Shown here piece by piece: positions 33,342-42,655 of a DNA stretch of 52,332 nucleotides. Under the pieces are notes generated by a model, which saw only the letters and a program-made list of their open reading frames with translations, was not told the DNA's origin and made no database searches. A program made the translations under genes and the position numbers. Within the stretch, counting starts at the first letter, position 1; each line of letters starts with the position of its first letter. Source of the DNA: Ruminococcaceae bacterium UBA1425 (GTDB taxonomy: Bacteria; Bacillota; Clostridia; Oscillospirales; Acutalibacteraceae); the NCBI GenBank assembly GCA_002329365.1, contig DCUB01000005.1, forward strand, positions 1-52,332, read 5' to 3'.

Positions 33342-35018
33342 CTATTCGACTTCTGTTTCGCCCGTTTCGGTATTGGGCTCGCCATATACCATAAGGACGA
33401 CTTTTTCGCCCTTTGTATACTGCATGTCGGGCGTTTTGCTCATGGCGGCAATCTCGCCCGCCGCGTGTGAGCCGTCATTTGATTTTTCCGTTTTCACCAC
33501 GTTAAAGCCGAGCTTTGTAAGCCTGTCGAACGCTACATCGTAATTCTGACCGACGACGCTTGGAAGCGTTACCTTTTCTACACCCCTGCTGACAATCATC
33601 TTTATGGTTGTGCCTGCCGGAACCTCGGTGGCGGCGGGAATGCTCTGTGACATTATATAGCCCATTTCGACGACGTCGCTGTATACATATTCAGCCGTAA
33701 TCTTAAAACGCGCTTTATAATACTCGCTGTATAAGATGTCGTTATAGCTTTTGTCCACGAAATTCGGAACGATGTATTTTTCTTTGCCGCCTTCAACAGC
33801 CGTTGTCTGCTCGCGGCCGAAAAGCGCGATAAACACGTTATATTCGTCGGGCAGCACGGTAAAGCTGACGATAGCGAAGGCAACAAGCCCGATAACGACG
33901 CAGATAAGGGCGACCTTTAATGTAGTCACAGCGATGTTCTGGGACTTCTTAGGCTTTTCCGGCTTTTGCGGCTCCTGCGCCCGCTGTTCATTAGGCGTCG
34001 GGCTTTCCGCCGCGAAACGCTTTGACTCGACGTATTTTTCCTCCGCGGCGGCGGCGGTGGGGGAAGCAGTTATTTCGGCGCGAAGCTGCTCTACCGTCCG
34101 CGTCCTGTCCTCGGGCATTATCTGAAGCGCGTTAACAAGACCGTTTATGACATATGCCGGAAGCTGCTCGGCAAACTTGCCGGGAACCATCAGCTTGTCG
34201 TTTGTGACACGCGTCGTCGCCTCTATGGGGTCGCTGCCGATAAGGGCGCGGTACAGAGTTGCCGCAAAGGCGTAGATGTCGGTCCACGAGCCCTGCTGAC
34301 CCTTGAAGCCGTATTGCTCGACGGCGGCGTAGCCGGGGAAAAGCTGCGCGTTAAGCTCGCCGCGCGAGGTTCTTGCCTGTGGGATACAGAAGCCTGAAAT
34401 ACGCATTTTTCCGTCCTTGCCGATAATAAGCGTCAGGGGCGAAATGCCGCGATGAATTATTCCGTTTGTGTGGAGCGTGCCGAGGGTGGAAAGGACAGGC
34501 ATGAATATCTGGCGCGCCTTGTCCCATGAAATATAGCCCGTTTTGCTGCCGAGAAGAAACTCGCGGAGGGTAATGCCCTCAAAATATTCCGAAACAGCGT
34601 AAACGGTGCCGAAGTCCTCAACTAAGTCTGTGGCGCAGATTAAAGCGGAAAGCCCGCGGAGCCTTATGAGCTTGCTCCAAAGCTCCGTAAAGCTCTGGCA
34701 GCAGTCGCGGAAGCTGATTTCGCTGCCCGGCTTGGGGCTTACAAGTATGCCGTCCGGCTTTCTTGCGGCTATGGCGTCGGGCATAAATTCCCTTACTGTC
34801 ACCGGCTTTTTGCCGGCGATATCCCACGCGATATAGGTGGCGCCCTCGCCGTTATACTCAAGAAGCTTTCCTATGATATAACGGTTGCCGACGACTGTTC
34901 TTATGGGAAGATAAGGCGAAATCTGAAGCGAGTCGGTCATGAAGCCGCAGTGAGGACACTGCTTTTCGTTGCCGATTTCCTTCATGCAGCTCATACACAG
35001 ATTATCTGTGTTAATCAT
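33342..35018 (-). CDS. Zinc-ribbon PASTA-type membrane pseudokinase
   Basis: The 558-residue protein has an N-terminal zinc ribbon (Cys8, Cys11, Cys21, Cys24), a Ser/Thr-kinase-like domain (about 40-315), a linker, a membrane helix (364-389) and two PASTA-like domains (about 414-480 and 481-546). Kinase-fold landmarks remain: GEGATYIAWD, GIIHRGISPLTLII, GYAAVEQYG, WTDIYAFAATLY. But the catalytic set is gone: the VAIK Lys is Arg76, the HRD Asp is Gly191, the metal-binding Asn is Thr196 and the DFG Asp is Ser208. It is therefore most likely a pseudokinase that senses wall fragments or muropeptides through PASTA and signals by binding. It may be the first gene of the long minus-strand cluster. 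Confidence 0.88.
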   Translation of the reverse strand: MINTDNLCMSCMKEIGNEKQCPHCGFMTDSLQISPYLPIRTVVGNRYIIGKLLEYNGEGATYIAWDIAGKKPVTVREFMPDAIAARKPDGILVSPKPGSEISFRDCCQSFTELWSKLIRLRGLSALICATDLVEDFGTVYAVSEYFEGITLREFLLGSKTGYISWDKARQIFMPVLSTLGTLHTNGIIHRGISPLTLIIGKDGKMRISGFCIPQARTSRGELNAQLFPGYAAVEQYGFKGQQGSWTDIYAFAATLYRALIGSDPIEATTRVTNDKLMVPGKFAEQLPAYVINGLVNALQIMPEDRTRTVEQLRAEITASPTAAAAEEKYVESKRFAAESPTPNEQRAQEPQKPEKPKKSQNIAVTTLKVALICVVIGLVAFAIVSFTVLPDEYNVFIALFGREQTTAVEGGKEKYIVPNFVDKSYNDILYSEYYKARFKITAEYVYSDVVEMGYIMSQSIPAATEVPAGTTIKMIVSRGVEKVTLPSVVGQNYDVAFDRLTKLGFNVVKTEKSNDGSHAAGEIAAMSKTPDMQYTKGEKVVLMVYGEPNTETGETEVE

Positions 35019-35171
35019 TTCAATTCACCCCGAAGAAAGTGATTATAATAAATCCGTCAGAAAAATACGATACCATTTTAGTGTAAATACATTAACACAT
35101 ATAATACCAAATTATACAATCGTTTGTCAATGCTTTGAACACCGATTAAGAAATTTTCGGGCTTGATGTCG

Positions 35172-35200
35172 TTGACAATAAAAGGGTGATATGATATCAT
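35172..35200 (+). promoter_or_regulatory. Sigma-A promoter of alaS
   Basis: TTGACA (35172-35177), 17-bp spacer, TATCAT (35195-35200). The start lies only 56 bp downstream of the -10, leaving no room for a T-box leader. Confidence 0.75.
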
Positions 35201-35255
35201 AATTAACTATAATGGGCGAAATATGAGAGAGTTTAACATTTAGGAGATATATTAA

Positions 35256-37892
35256 ATGGAATGGACAGGTCTGAACGAACTAAGGGAAAAATATCTTGCT
35301 TTTTTTGAGGAAAAGGGTCATCTGCGTCTGCCGAGCTTTCCTCTTATTCCGCAGGGCGACAAGAGCCTTCTGCTGATAAACGCCGGCATGGCTCCGTTAA
35401 AAAAATACTTCACGGGCGAGCTTGCGCCGCCGAGCAGGCGCGTTACCACATGCCAGAAGTGCATCCGCACGCCGGATATCGAGCGCGTCGGCAAAACGTC
35501 GCGTCACGGCACGTTTTTCGAGATGCTCGGCAACTTCTCGTTCGGCGATTATTTCAAGCGCGAGGCAATAGCCTTCGCGTGGGAATTCTGCACAAAAACG
35601 CTCCGGATGCCTGAGGACAGGCTTTATGTAAGCGTCTACATTGAGGACGACGAGGCATACGACATCTGGACAAAGGAAATAGGCATTTCGCCCGACCGCA
35701 TGGTAAGGCTCGGCAAGGAGGACAACTTCTGGGAGCACGGCGCGGGACCGTGCGGGCCGTGCTCAGAGATTTATTTCGACAGGGGCGAAAAGTACGGCTG
35801 CGGCTCCGAAAACTGCAAGGTCGGCTGCGACTGTGACAGGTATGTCGAGTTCTGGAACCTCGTTTTTACACAGTTCAGCAACGACGGTCACAACAACTAC
35901 ACAAGGCTTATGAGCACAAACATCGACACGGGCATGGGGCTTGAGCGGCTTGCCTGTATTGTTCAGGGAGTCGACAACCTTTTTGAGGTTGATACGGTTC
36001 AGAATATCATGAAGCACGTCATGGATATTGCCGGCGTAAAGTATCACGACGACGAGAAAAAGGACGTTTCTTTAAGAGTAATCACAGACCACATAAGAAG
36101 CACGACGTTTATGATAGGCGACGGCGTCATGCCGTCAAACGAGGGCAGGGGATACGTTCTCCGCAGGCTTCTGCGCCGCGCCGCCCGTCACGGCAGGCTA
36201 TTAGGGATTGACGGTTTGTTCCTGTCCGACCTCTGCGGCACGGTTATCCGCGAAAACGAGTCGGCGTATCCCGAACTTGCGCAAAAACGCGACTTCATAC
36301 AAAAGGTTATTAAAAACGAGGAGGAGAGCTTCGGCAAAACCATAGATTCCGGCCTCTCTTTGCTGTCCGAAATGATAGGCGAAAACGACGGTGTTTTAAG
36401 CGGCGCCGACGCGTTCAGGCTCTCCGACACATTCGGGTTCCCGATTGACCTGACAAAAGAGATTCTTGCCGAAAAGGGAATGACGGTAGACGAAGCCGGG
36501 TACGATGGGCTTGTAAAGGAGCAGCGCGAGCGTTCGAGAAGCGCGAGGAAAAACGCCGGCGCGGACGCGTGGAAAAACTCCGGCGCCGTTACAAAGGGCA
36601 TTGAGAAAACCGTCTTTACGGGCTATGATTCGCTTAACACGCAAAGCACGGTTGTTGCCGTTATTACAAAAGACGGTCAGACGGATTATATAGAGGCGGG
36701 AGCCGGAGCGTCGCTTGCGCTCGACGTTTCGCCGTTTTACGCCGAGAGCGGCGGTCAGGCGGGCGATGCGGGAACAATATCGTGCGACGATTTCGTCTTT
36801 GAGGTAACGGCAACGACTAAAACGAACGACGGCGTAACGCTCCACCACGGCACGGTCGTCGAGGGCGAGGGGCTGAAAAAAGGCTCGGCGGTTACAGCGC
36901 AGGTAGACGCCGGAAAGCGCATTGCAACACAGCGCAACCACACCGCGGCGCACCTTCTGCAGGCAGCCTTGAGAAAAACGCTCGGCACACATGTCGAGCA
37001 GGCGGGGCAGATGGTAAACAGCGACTTAGTCAGGTTCGACTTCACACACTTTTCCGCATTGTCACGCGAAGAAGCGGAAACGGTGGAGCGGCTTGTAAAC
37101 GAGGAAATATTAAAGGCGCAAACAGTATCGTCCGAAGAAATGCCTATTGACGAGGCAAAAAAGCTCGGCGCTATGGCGCTGTTCGGCGAAAAATACGGCG
37201 ACGTTGTGCGGGTAGTACGCGCGGGCGATTTTTCAGCCGAGCTTTGCGGCGGAACACACGTCAAAAATACGGGAACGCTCGGGCTGTTCAGAATAATATC
37301 GGAATCGTCGGTGGCTTCGGGCGTCCGCAGGATTGAGGGAGTAACGGGATTAAACGCCCTCGATTACGTCAAGAATACAGAGCAGATTATGGAAAACGCC
37401 GCAAGGGCGCTTAAAACTGCAAACATCCGCGAGCTTGACCGCAGGGCGGCGGCAGTTATGGCGGAGCTGAAGGAAAAGGAAAGAGAGATAGAAAGCCTGT
37501 CGGCGCAGCTGTCAAAAATGAAAGCGGACGGACTGCTCAACAAAGCCGTCGAGTTCTGCGGAATAAAGCTTATAACGGGCGTTCTCGACGTCACGGCTCC
37601 CGACGCCCTTCGCTCCATGTGCGATACGGCAAGGGAGAGCGGCGACAATATTGTGGTTGTATTAGGCGCTCCGAACGATAAGGGCACCGTCAATTTCGCG
37701 TGCGCCTGCTCGACTGAGGCTGTCAAAAAGGGAGCTCATGCCGGCAATATCGTCCGCGAGGTGGCAAAGCTTGCGGGAGGCTCCGGCGGAGGACGTCCCG
37801 ACGGCGCGATGGCAGGGGCGAAGGACGCTTCAAAGATTAAGGAAGCCGTTGGCGCTGCCGAAGCGATTGTAAAAGTCATGATTAATAAATAA
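35256..37892 (+). CDS. alaS: Alanyl-tRNA synthetase
   Basis: Full-length class II synthetase of 878 residues that charges tRNA-Ala. The catalytic core shows TCQKCIRTPDIERVGKTSRH and EMLGNFSFGDYFKREAI. The editing domain has HTAAHLLQAALR and the CGGTHV zinc motif, which clear mischarged Ser and Gly. The C-terminal domain ends with the glycine-rich GGSGGGRPDGAMAGAK. TAGGAG precedes the ATG. A HIT-family gene follows 19 bp later and then comEC, so the three form an operon. Confidence 0.98.
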   Translation: MEWTGLNELREKYLAFFEEKGHLRLPSFPLIPQGDKSLLLINAGMAPLKKYFTGELAPPSRRVTTCQKCIRTPDIERVGKTSRHGTFFEMLGNFSFGDYFKREAIAFAWEFCTKTLRMPEDRLYVSVYIEDDEAYDIWTKEIGISPDRMVRLGKEDNFWEHGAGPCGPCSEIYFDRGEKYGCGSENCKVGCDCDRYVEFWNLVFTQFSNDGHNNYTRLMSTNIDTGMGLERLACIVQGVDNLFEVDTVQNIMKHVMDIAGVKYHDDEKKDVSLRVITDHIRSTTFMIGDGVMPSNEGRGYVLRRLLRRAARHGRLLGIDGLFLSDLCGTVIRENESAYPELAQKRDFIQKVIKNEEESFGKTIDSGLSLLSEMIGENDGVLSGADAFRLSDTFGFPIDLTKEILAEKGMTVDEAGYDGLVKEQRERSRSARKNAGADAWKNSGAVTKGIEKTVFTGYDSLNTQSTVVAVITKDGQTDYIEAGAGASLALDVSPFYAESGGQAGDAGTISCDDFVFEVTATTKTNDGVTLHHGTVVEGEGLKKGSAVTAQVDAGKRIATQRNHTAAHLLQAALRKTLGTHVEQAGQMVNSDLVRFDFTHFSALSREEAETVERLVNEEILKAQTVSSEEMPIDEAKKLGAMALFGEKYGDVVRVVRAGDFSAELCGGTHVKNTGTLGLFRIISESSVASGVRRIEGVTGLNALDYVKNTEQIMENAARALKTANIRELDRRAAAVMAELKEKEREIESLSAQLSKMKADGLLNKAVEFCGIKLITGVLDVTAPDALRSMCDTARESGDNIVVVLGAPNDKGTVNFACACSTEAVKKGAHAGNIVREVAKLAGGSGGGRPDGAMAGAKDASKIKEAVGAAEAIVKVMINK

Positions 37893-37911
37893 CATAACGG
37901 GAGGAAAAAAC

Positions 37912-38250
37912 ATGGACTGTCTTTTTTGCAGCATAATAAAAGGCGATATACCGTCAAAAAAGGTATATGAGGACGACAGTGTGCTTGCTTTTTACGATAT
38001 CAATCCGCAGGCGCCTGTTCATATCCTGATTATCCCGAAGGAGCACATTACTTCGGCGGCGGATATAACGGCGGCAAACAGCGCCGTTGTGGCTCATATA
38101 TTCGAAGCAGCATCAAAGCTTGCCGGCGAGGCGGGGCTGTCCGACGGCTTCCGTATTGTTACAAACTGCGGCGACAGCGCGGGTCAATCGGTCAAGCACC
38201 TGCATTTTCACCTGCTCGGCGGCAGGGATTTCACATGGCCTCCCGGCTGA
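37912..38250 (+). CDS. HIT-family (histidine triad, HINT-like) protein
   Basis: The 112-residue protein is a complete HINT-type nucleotide hydrolase: DCLFCSIIKGDIPSKKVYED at the N terminus, IIPKEHI, and the catalytic triad motif VKHLHFHLLGG near the C terminus. HINT proteins split AMP from aminoacyl-AMPs and phosphoramidates, which suits a place next to alaS. GGGAGG lies nine bases before the ATG. It is cytosolic and of normal length. Confidence 0.95.
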   Translation: MDCLFCSIIKGDIPSKKVYEDDSVLAFYDINPQAPVHILIIPKEHITSAADITAANSAVVAHIFEAASKLAGEAGLSDGFRIVTNCGDSAGQSVKHLHFHLLGGRDFTWPPG

Positions 38251-38289
38251 TTTGTCCTGCATAAAAAGATAGGCTGAAAGGGTGTTGTT

Positions 38290-40533
38290 ATGCCGAGACC
38301 CATGGCAGTTATCGGTATAACCTTCTTCTTCACAACGGCCCTGCTCTGCGGCGTCGGCGTAAAGGCGGTTCCCGTCTGCGTCTGCGCCGCGGCGGCAGGC
38401 TTTGTTTTTTGTATGCTGCTGCGCGGCGTCAGGCAAAGCGCAGTTCTTCCCGCCGCGTGCATCGCAGTTGCGGCGGCCGGCCTGTTTTTTGCCTTCAGCT
38501 TTCTTTACGGCTATCTACCGGCCGTCGAACTGTCGGGCGAAAACGTGCCCGTCAGCGGCAGGCTTGCCGATATTCCGTATAAGGTCGACGAAAAATACAG
38601 GTACATATTAAAATGCGATTCGATAGGCGAAAACGAAACGGACGGCTTAAAGCTTATACTGTCATCCAAAAACAGGCTTGACGCCGAGCCGTACGATATA
38701 ATAAGCTTTACGGGCACCGTATATCCCGCCGGAGGCAGTAGCGCGGACAGCCAAAGCTATTACCGCTCACAGTCTGTATATCTCGGCGGATACACAAAAA
38801 ACGGCATTACGGTAACAAAAACGTCAGACAAGCCGCCTATGTATTATGTGTTTGTACTGCGGCAGAAAATTCTTAACTCGATAAACGAAACGCTGCCCAA
38901 AGAGGAGGGCGGAGTTGTCGCCGCCATGCTCACGGGATACAGGACATATCTGCCGCAAAAGATACTCGACGACTTTTCAGGCTCCGGCGTGCTTCACCTG
39001 TTCTCTGTTTCGGGGCTTCACATGACGCTGTGGGCGCTGTCGGTTTACGGTCTGCTTGAAAGACTGAAAATAAACAGGCGGCTTGCCGCCGCCCTAACGA
39101 TGCTTTTTACTTTGTTTTTTATAGCGCTTACGGGCTTTTCCGCCTCCTGCATGAGAGCGGGCATAATGATGCTTGTCATACTTGCGGGCAAGCTGATTTC
39201 GAGGGACGCCGACAGCATAAATTCTCTCGGTCTGGCGGTATTGATTATATGCATTATTAACCCTTTCAGCGCGGGCTATGTGGGGCTTTTGCTTTCGTTT
39301 CTCTCAACGTTCGGGCTTATATTACTTGCACCCGTCATTTACCGCTCGCTGACGGACAGGCTGAGGATGCGGTCTGCTGTCATAAGAAAGCCGCTTTCGG
39401 CGTTCGCCGCGTCTGCATCTATATCGTTTTCGGCAATGGTTTTTTCCGCACCCGTTATGATTTCCTCATTTCCGCAGTTTCCGCTTATTTCTCCCGTCAC
39501 AAACCTGCTGGCAATGCTTCCGGCGTCGGTATGTATGCTGTTCGGGGGCATATCCGCTGTTCCTGCGGGCGTCAGACCGCTCGTATTCCTTTCAAAAGCG
39601 TCGGCGCTCGTGTCGGGCTTATGCGCGAAATTACTTATATTCATAACGCGGATTTGCTCGTCAGTCCCTTTTGCACAAGTCGGAGCGGGCGAGAAATACA
39701 TACGTCTGTGGCTCGCGCTTTCAATGCTTCTTGTTGCCGCCGCAATCTTACTGTCAAAGCTTGACCGCAGAATAATGAGAACGACTGCCGTACTCTGCGC
39801 TGTAACACTGCTTACGGGAGTTGTTTCGTTCGGGCTTTTGAATTTCAGCCTTGCGGAAATAACGGTAACAGACACTGGCGGCGGAAGCGCCGTGCTTGTT
39901 TCAAAGGAGGGCAGCGCCGCGCTTTTCGGCTGCGGCGGGGACTATTTTGCCTCCGACGCGATTATTGAAACGCTACGCGAAACGGGGGCTGACGGACTTG
40001 ACTTTCTGCTTCTTCCGAGAGCGGAGGAAACGGAAGCAAGCGCCGCGGAGGCTTTGCTTAATCTTACGGACGCCCGGTTCATAGCGGTACCCGAACGGTC
40101 TGACGGATTCGCGTCAATCGACTTTAAAAACGACGTCAGTTACTGCAAACGCTTTTCGTACGGTATCTGGCAGGGGTTTAACGCCGAATATTATTATTCC
40201 GAAACATCGTGCGCGGCGTATCTCGATATCGACAATACAACCGTTCTTGTGATTTTTTATCCGGGCTGCGATGTGTCGGAGCTGCCGCAAAAATGGCTTG
40301 GCGCCGATATCCTTGTTTGCAGGGCAGTGCCGCCCGCGGGCATAGACGCCTCACGGTTCGGCATGACGGTTATATCGTCTTCGGGCGATAAGTCGGAAAG
40401 GGCGGCGGAAAAAATCAACTTAAACGGCGGCAGGGCATACACCACGTCAAGGGGGAACGTGACGGTGAGGACGCGCGGTGATTCCGTCTGCTCCGTAAAC
40501 GCCGCGCAGCCCTTGCGGGCTGCGTTGTCTTAG
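38290..40533 (+). CDS. comEC: ComEC/Rec2-family DNA-uptake channel protein with degenerate MBL domain
   Basis: The 747-residue membrane protein has an N-terminal DUF4131-type domain (hydrophobic helices then an OB-like segment, SGENVPVSGRLADIPYKV), a central competence domain (FSVSGLHMTLWALSVYGL, CMRAGIMMLVILAGKL) and a C-terminal beta-lactamase-fold domain from about residue 525. In normal ComEC this last domain starts DVGQGDS and carries HxHxDH; here the first motif reads DTGGGSA and the HxHxDH position reads LLPRAEETEAS, so no metal site is left. It should import single-stranded DNA without that nuclease. ATG at 38290 follows the HIT gene by 39 bp. Confidence 0.88.
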   Translation: MPRPMAVIGITFFFTTALLCGVGVKAVPVCVCAAAAGFVFCMLLRGVRQSAVLPAACIAVAAAGLFFAFSFLYGYLPAVELSGENVPVSGRLADIPYKVDEKYRYILKCDSIGENETDGLKLILSSKNRLDAEPYDIISFTGTVYPAGGSSADSQSYYRSQSVYLGGYTKNGITVTKTSDKPPMYYVFVLRQKILNSINETLPKEEGGVVAAMLTGYRTYLPQKILDDFSGSGVLHLFSVSGLHMTLWALSVYGLLERLKINRRLAAALTMLFTLFFIALTGFSASCMRAGIMMLVILAGKLISRDADSINSLGLAVLIICIINPFSAGYVGLLLSFLSTFGLILLAPVIYRSLTDRLRMRSAVIRKPLSAFAASASISFSAMVFSAPVMISSFPQFPLISPVTNLLAMLPASVCMLFGGISAVPAGVRPLVFLSKASALVSGLCAKLLIFITRICSSVPFAQVGAGEKYIRLWLALSMLLVAAAILLSKLDRRIMRTTAVLCAVTLLTGVVSFGLLNFSLAEITVTDTGGGSAVLVSKEGSAALFGCGGDYFASDAIIETLRETGADGLDFLLLPRAEETEASAAEALLNLTDARFIAVPERSDGFASIDFKNDVSYCKRFSYGIWQGFNAEYYYSETSCAAYLDIDNTTVLVIFYPGCDVSELPQKWLGADILVCRAVPPAGIDASRFGMTVISSSGDKSERAAEKINLNGGRAYTTSRGNVTVRTRGDSVCSVNAAQPLRAALS
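40505..40529 (+). terminator. Possible terminator at the comEC 3' end
   Basis: CGCAGCCC (40505-40512), loop TTGC, GGGCTGCG (40517-40524), then TTGTCTT. The hairpin is perfect but the T tract is weak. It overlaps the last codons of comEC. Confidence 0.5.
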
Positions 40534-40591
40534 GCTCGGTAACGCTTCAGGCTATGGCTTTTTGCTCTTGGAACTGCTGAAATATAGTAAT

Positions 40592-40614
40592 AGGCAGGGG
40601 ACTGCCCCCTGCCT
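40592..40614. repeat. 9-bp hairpin between convergent genes
   Basis: AGGCAGGGG (40592-40600), loop ACTGC, CCCCTGCCT (40606-40614). It lies between comEC and the convergent phosphohexomutase gene, without a T run, and may be another dispersed palindrome. The rest of 40534-40722 shows nothing else recognisable. Confidence 0.65.
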
Positions 40615-40722
40615 TACTGAATTTATTAAAGCGTTTTCGTAGGGGTTACCGCAAGAGTCGCCATACACGACATAGCGTTATTAAAGCTGAAGTTGAAAAA
40701 ACAGCTCTGCAGGGAAAGAGAA

Positions 40723-42147
40723 TTATTCTATATCATTCTCCCACTCAGCCGAAATGTCGGGATACTCCGCCAGCACATCACGGAACACAGCGCGGATTTT
40801 TTTAAGCTCGTCTTTTGTTTGGGCCTCGAAAATCAGCACAAGCTCCGGCAGGTTGGACGAGGCTCTCACAAGCCCCCAGCCGTTTTCAAACTGAACCCTC
40901 GCGCCGTTGATGTCATAAACCTTTCCGGGGTAGCGGGCTTTGAACGTGTCGACGATTTTTTCGACAATGCCGTATTTCAGATGGTCGGCACAGTGCGCCT
41001 TGATTTCGGGCGAGGTGACATACCGCGGGAAGCGCGATATTGCCCCGGCTATATTGTCCTCGTCGTTTGAGAGCGCCTCCAAAAGCTTTGCCGCCACAAA
41101 AACGCCGTCGTCAAAGCCGTACCAGTCGTCGCCGCCGATGAATATATGCCCGCTCCGCTCGCCCGCGAGGTCAGCTTTAAGCTCGTGCATCTTTGATTTG
41201 ATATATGAGTGTCCCGTTTTCCACATTACGGGGTTGCCGCCGTTCTGCTCGATAACCTCCGTCAGCGCCTGCGAGCATTTTACGTCGTAAACCACCGTCG
41301 CGCCCTTTTTGCGGCTGAGAAGGTTTTTCGCGATGTAGGCTAAAATAATGTCGCTCCAGATGTTGTTGCCGTCGCCGTCTATTACGCCTAATCTGTCGCC
41401 GTCGCCGTCGAAGGAAAGACCTAAGTCGGCGTTTATATACGGATGAGTTACCATCTCGCGGAGCTTTGCCCTGCCCTTTAAGTCCGACGGATTGGGGAAG
41501 TAATGCGGATATGTGATGTCGGGGTCGCAGTTTAGCTGGAAGGTTAAACAGCCGAGCCGCTGGAACAGCTCGTATATGAAAAGCCCCGCGCCGCCGTTGC
41601 CGGCGTCAAGCACTACCTTTGGTTTTTTCGGCCCCATGTGAATGCGCGAAACAATCTCGTCGATATATGCCGGGCGTACGTCCGTTTCTACATACGAGCC
41701 TTCGCCCGCTCCCGCGCACGGCGCGTCGTCTGTGTCTACAAGCTCGTAAACTTCCCTTATGTCGTCCGGCTCGAGCGTCTTTGAATACCCCTTCGCAAGC
41801 TTGAAGCCCGACCAGCCGTCGGGGTTGTGGCTTGCCGTAATCATTACGGCGCCCTCGCATTTCAAATAATACTGCGCGTAGTAGGTGACGGGGCTTAACG
41901 TAAGCCCTATGAAGTAAACGTCAATGCCGATTTCGCGCAAAGCCCTTACCGCCGCTTCGGCGAACGAGGGCGAGCAGGCACGGTTGTCATACCCGACAAC
42001 CGCTTTTTTAATGCCGCGTTTTACAAGATATTTTGAATATGCCTTAACAATGCGATACACGTTTTCGGGACACAGCTCGTCGTCGCTCACTCTGCCCCTG
42101 ATGTCGTACTCGCGGAACATGCTGTTGAATTCCCGTGAAAAAGCCAT
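40723..42147 (-). CDS. Phosphomannomutase/phosphoglucomutase
   Basis: The 474-residue alpha-D-phosphohexomutase converts hexose-6-phosphate to hexose-1-phosphate for envelope polysaccharide precursors. The phosphoserine loop TASHNP, the metal-binding loop DGDGDR, the sugar-binding loop GERSGH and the phosphate-binding C terminus (RASSNLPELVLIFEA) are all present. It could act on mannose, glucose or glucosamine phosphate; the family motif does not decide. It is the last gene of the minus-strand operon that includes nagA, and lies 9 bp after the cyclophilin gene. Confidence 0.93.
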   Translation of the reverse strand: MAFSREFNSMFREYDIRGRVSDDELCPENVYRIVKAYSKYLVKRGIKKAVVGYDNRACSPSFAEAAVRALREIGIDVYFIGLTLSPVTYYAQYYLKCEGAVMITASHNPDGWSGFKLAKGYSKTLEPDDIREVYELVDTDDAPCAGAGEGSYVETDVRPAYIDEIVSRIHMGPKKPKVVLDAGNGGAGLFIYELFQRLGCLTFQLNCDPDITYPHYFPNPSDLKGRAKLREMVTHPYINADLGLSFDGDGDRLGVIDGDGNNIWSDIILAYIAKNLLSRKKGATVVYDVKCSQALTEVIEQNGGNPVMWKTGHSYIKSKMHELKADLAGERSGHIFIGGDDWYGFDDGVFVAAKLLEALSNDEDNIAGAISRFPRYVTSPEIKAHCADHLKYGIVEKIVDTFKARYPGKVYDINGARVQFENGWGLVRASSNLPELVLIFEAQTKDELKKIRAVFRDVLAEYPDISAEWENDIE

Positions 42148-42156
42148 ATTAAGACC

Positions 42157-42633
42157 TCAACCTTCAATTATAGTTATCGCTTTTATTTTTTGCTCCGTCA
42201 GCGGTCTGTCCATCGCGTTTGTTTTGACTGACGCAATCTCGTCAACAACCTCTATTCCCTCAACAACCCTGCCGAAGGCGGCGTACTGTCCGTCAAGGAA
42301 TTCACCGTCTTCGTGCATTATAAAAAACTGCGAGCTTGCGGAGTTCGGGTTTTGCGCCCTCGCCATTGAAATTACCCCGCGCTTGTGTGAAATCGGATTA
42401 TTATGACCGTTAGCGGCAAACTCGCCCTTGATATTCTCGCGGCTTCCGCCAGTGCCGTTGCCCAAAGGGTCTCCGCCCTGAATCATAAAGCCCTGTATGA
42501 CGCGGTGGAAAATAAGCCCGTCATAAAAGCCTCCGCCGACGAGCTTTAAAAAGTTCGCGACTGTTACGGGAGCCGCTTCGGCGTCAAGCTCAAGCTTCAT
42601 TTTTCTGCCGTTTTCCATTTCGATTTGTATCAT
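42157..42633 (-). CDS. Cyclophilin-type peptidyl-prolyl isomerase
   Basis: The 158-residue cyclophilin has the family core FHRVIQGFMIQGGDPLGNGTGG, the Arg of the active site in FHR, and SASSQFFIM. It has no signal peptide, so it is cytosolic. It lies in the nagA operon between the MATE transporter and phosphohexomutase genes, 22 and 9 bp apart. Its folding partners are unknown; position does not suggest a dedicated client. Confidence 0.95.
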   Translation of the reverse strand: MIQIEMENGRKMKLELDAEAAPVTVANFLKLVGGGFYDGLIFHRVIQGFMIQGGDPLGNGTGGSRENIKGEFAANGHNNPISHKRGVISMARAQNPNSASSQFFIMHEDGEFLDGQYAAFGRVVEGIEVVDEIASVKTNAMDRPLTEQKIKAITIIEG

Positions 42634-42655
42634 GCTAAAAATCCTTTCAATAATA

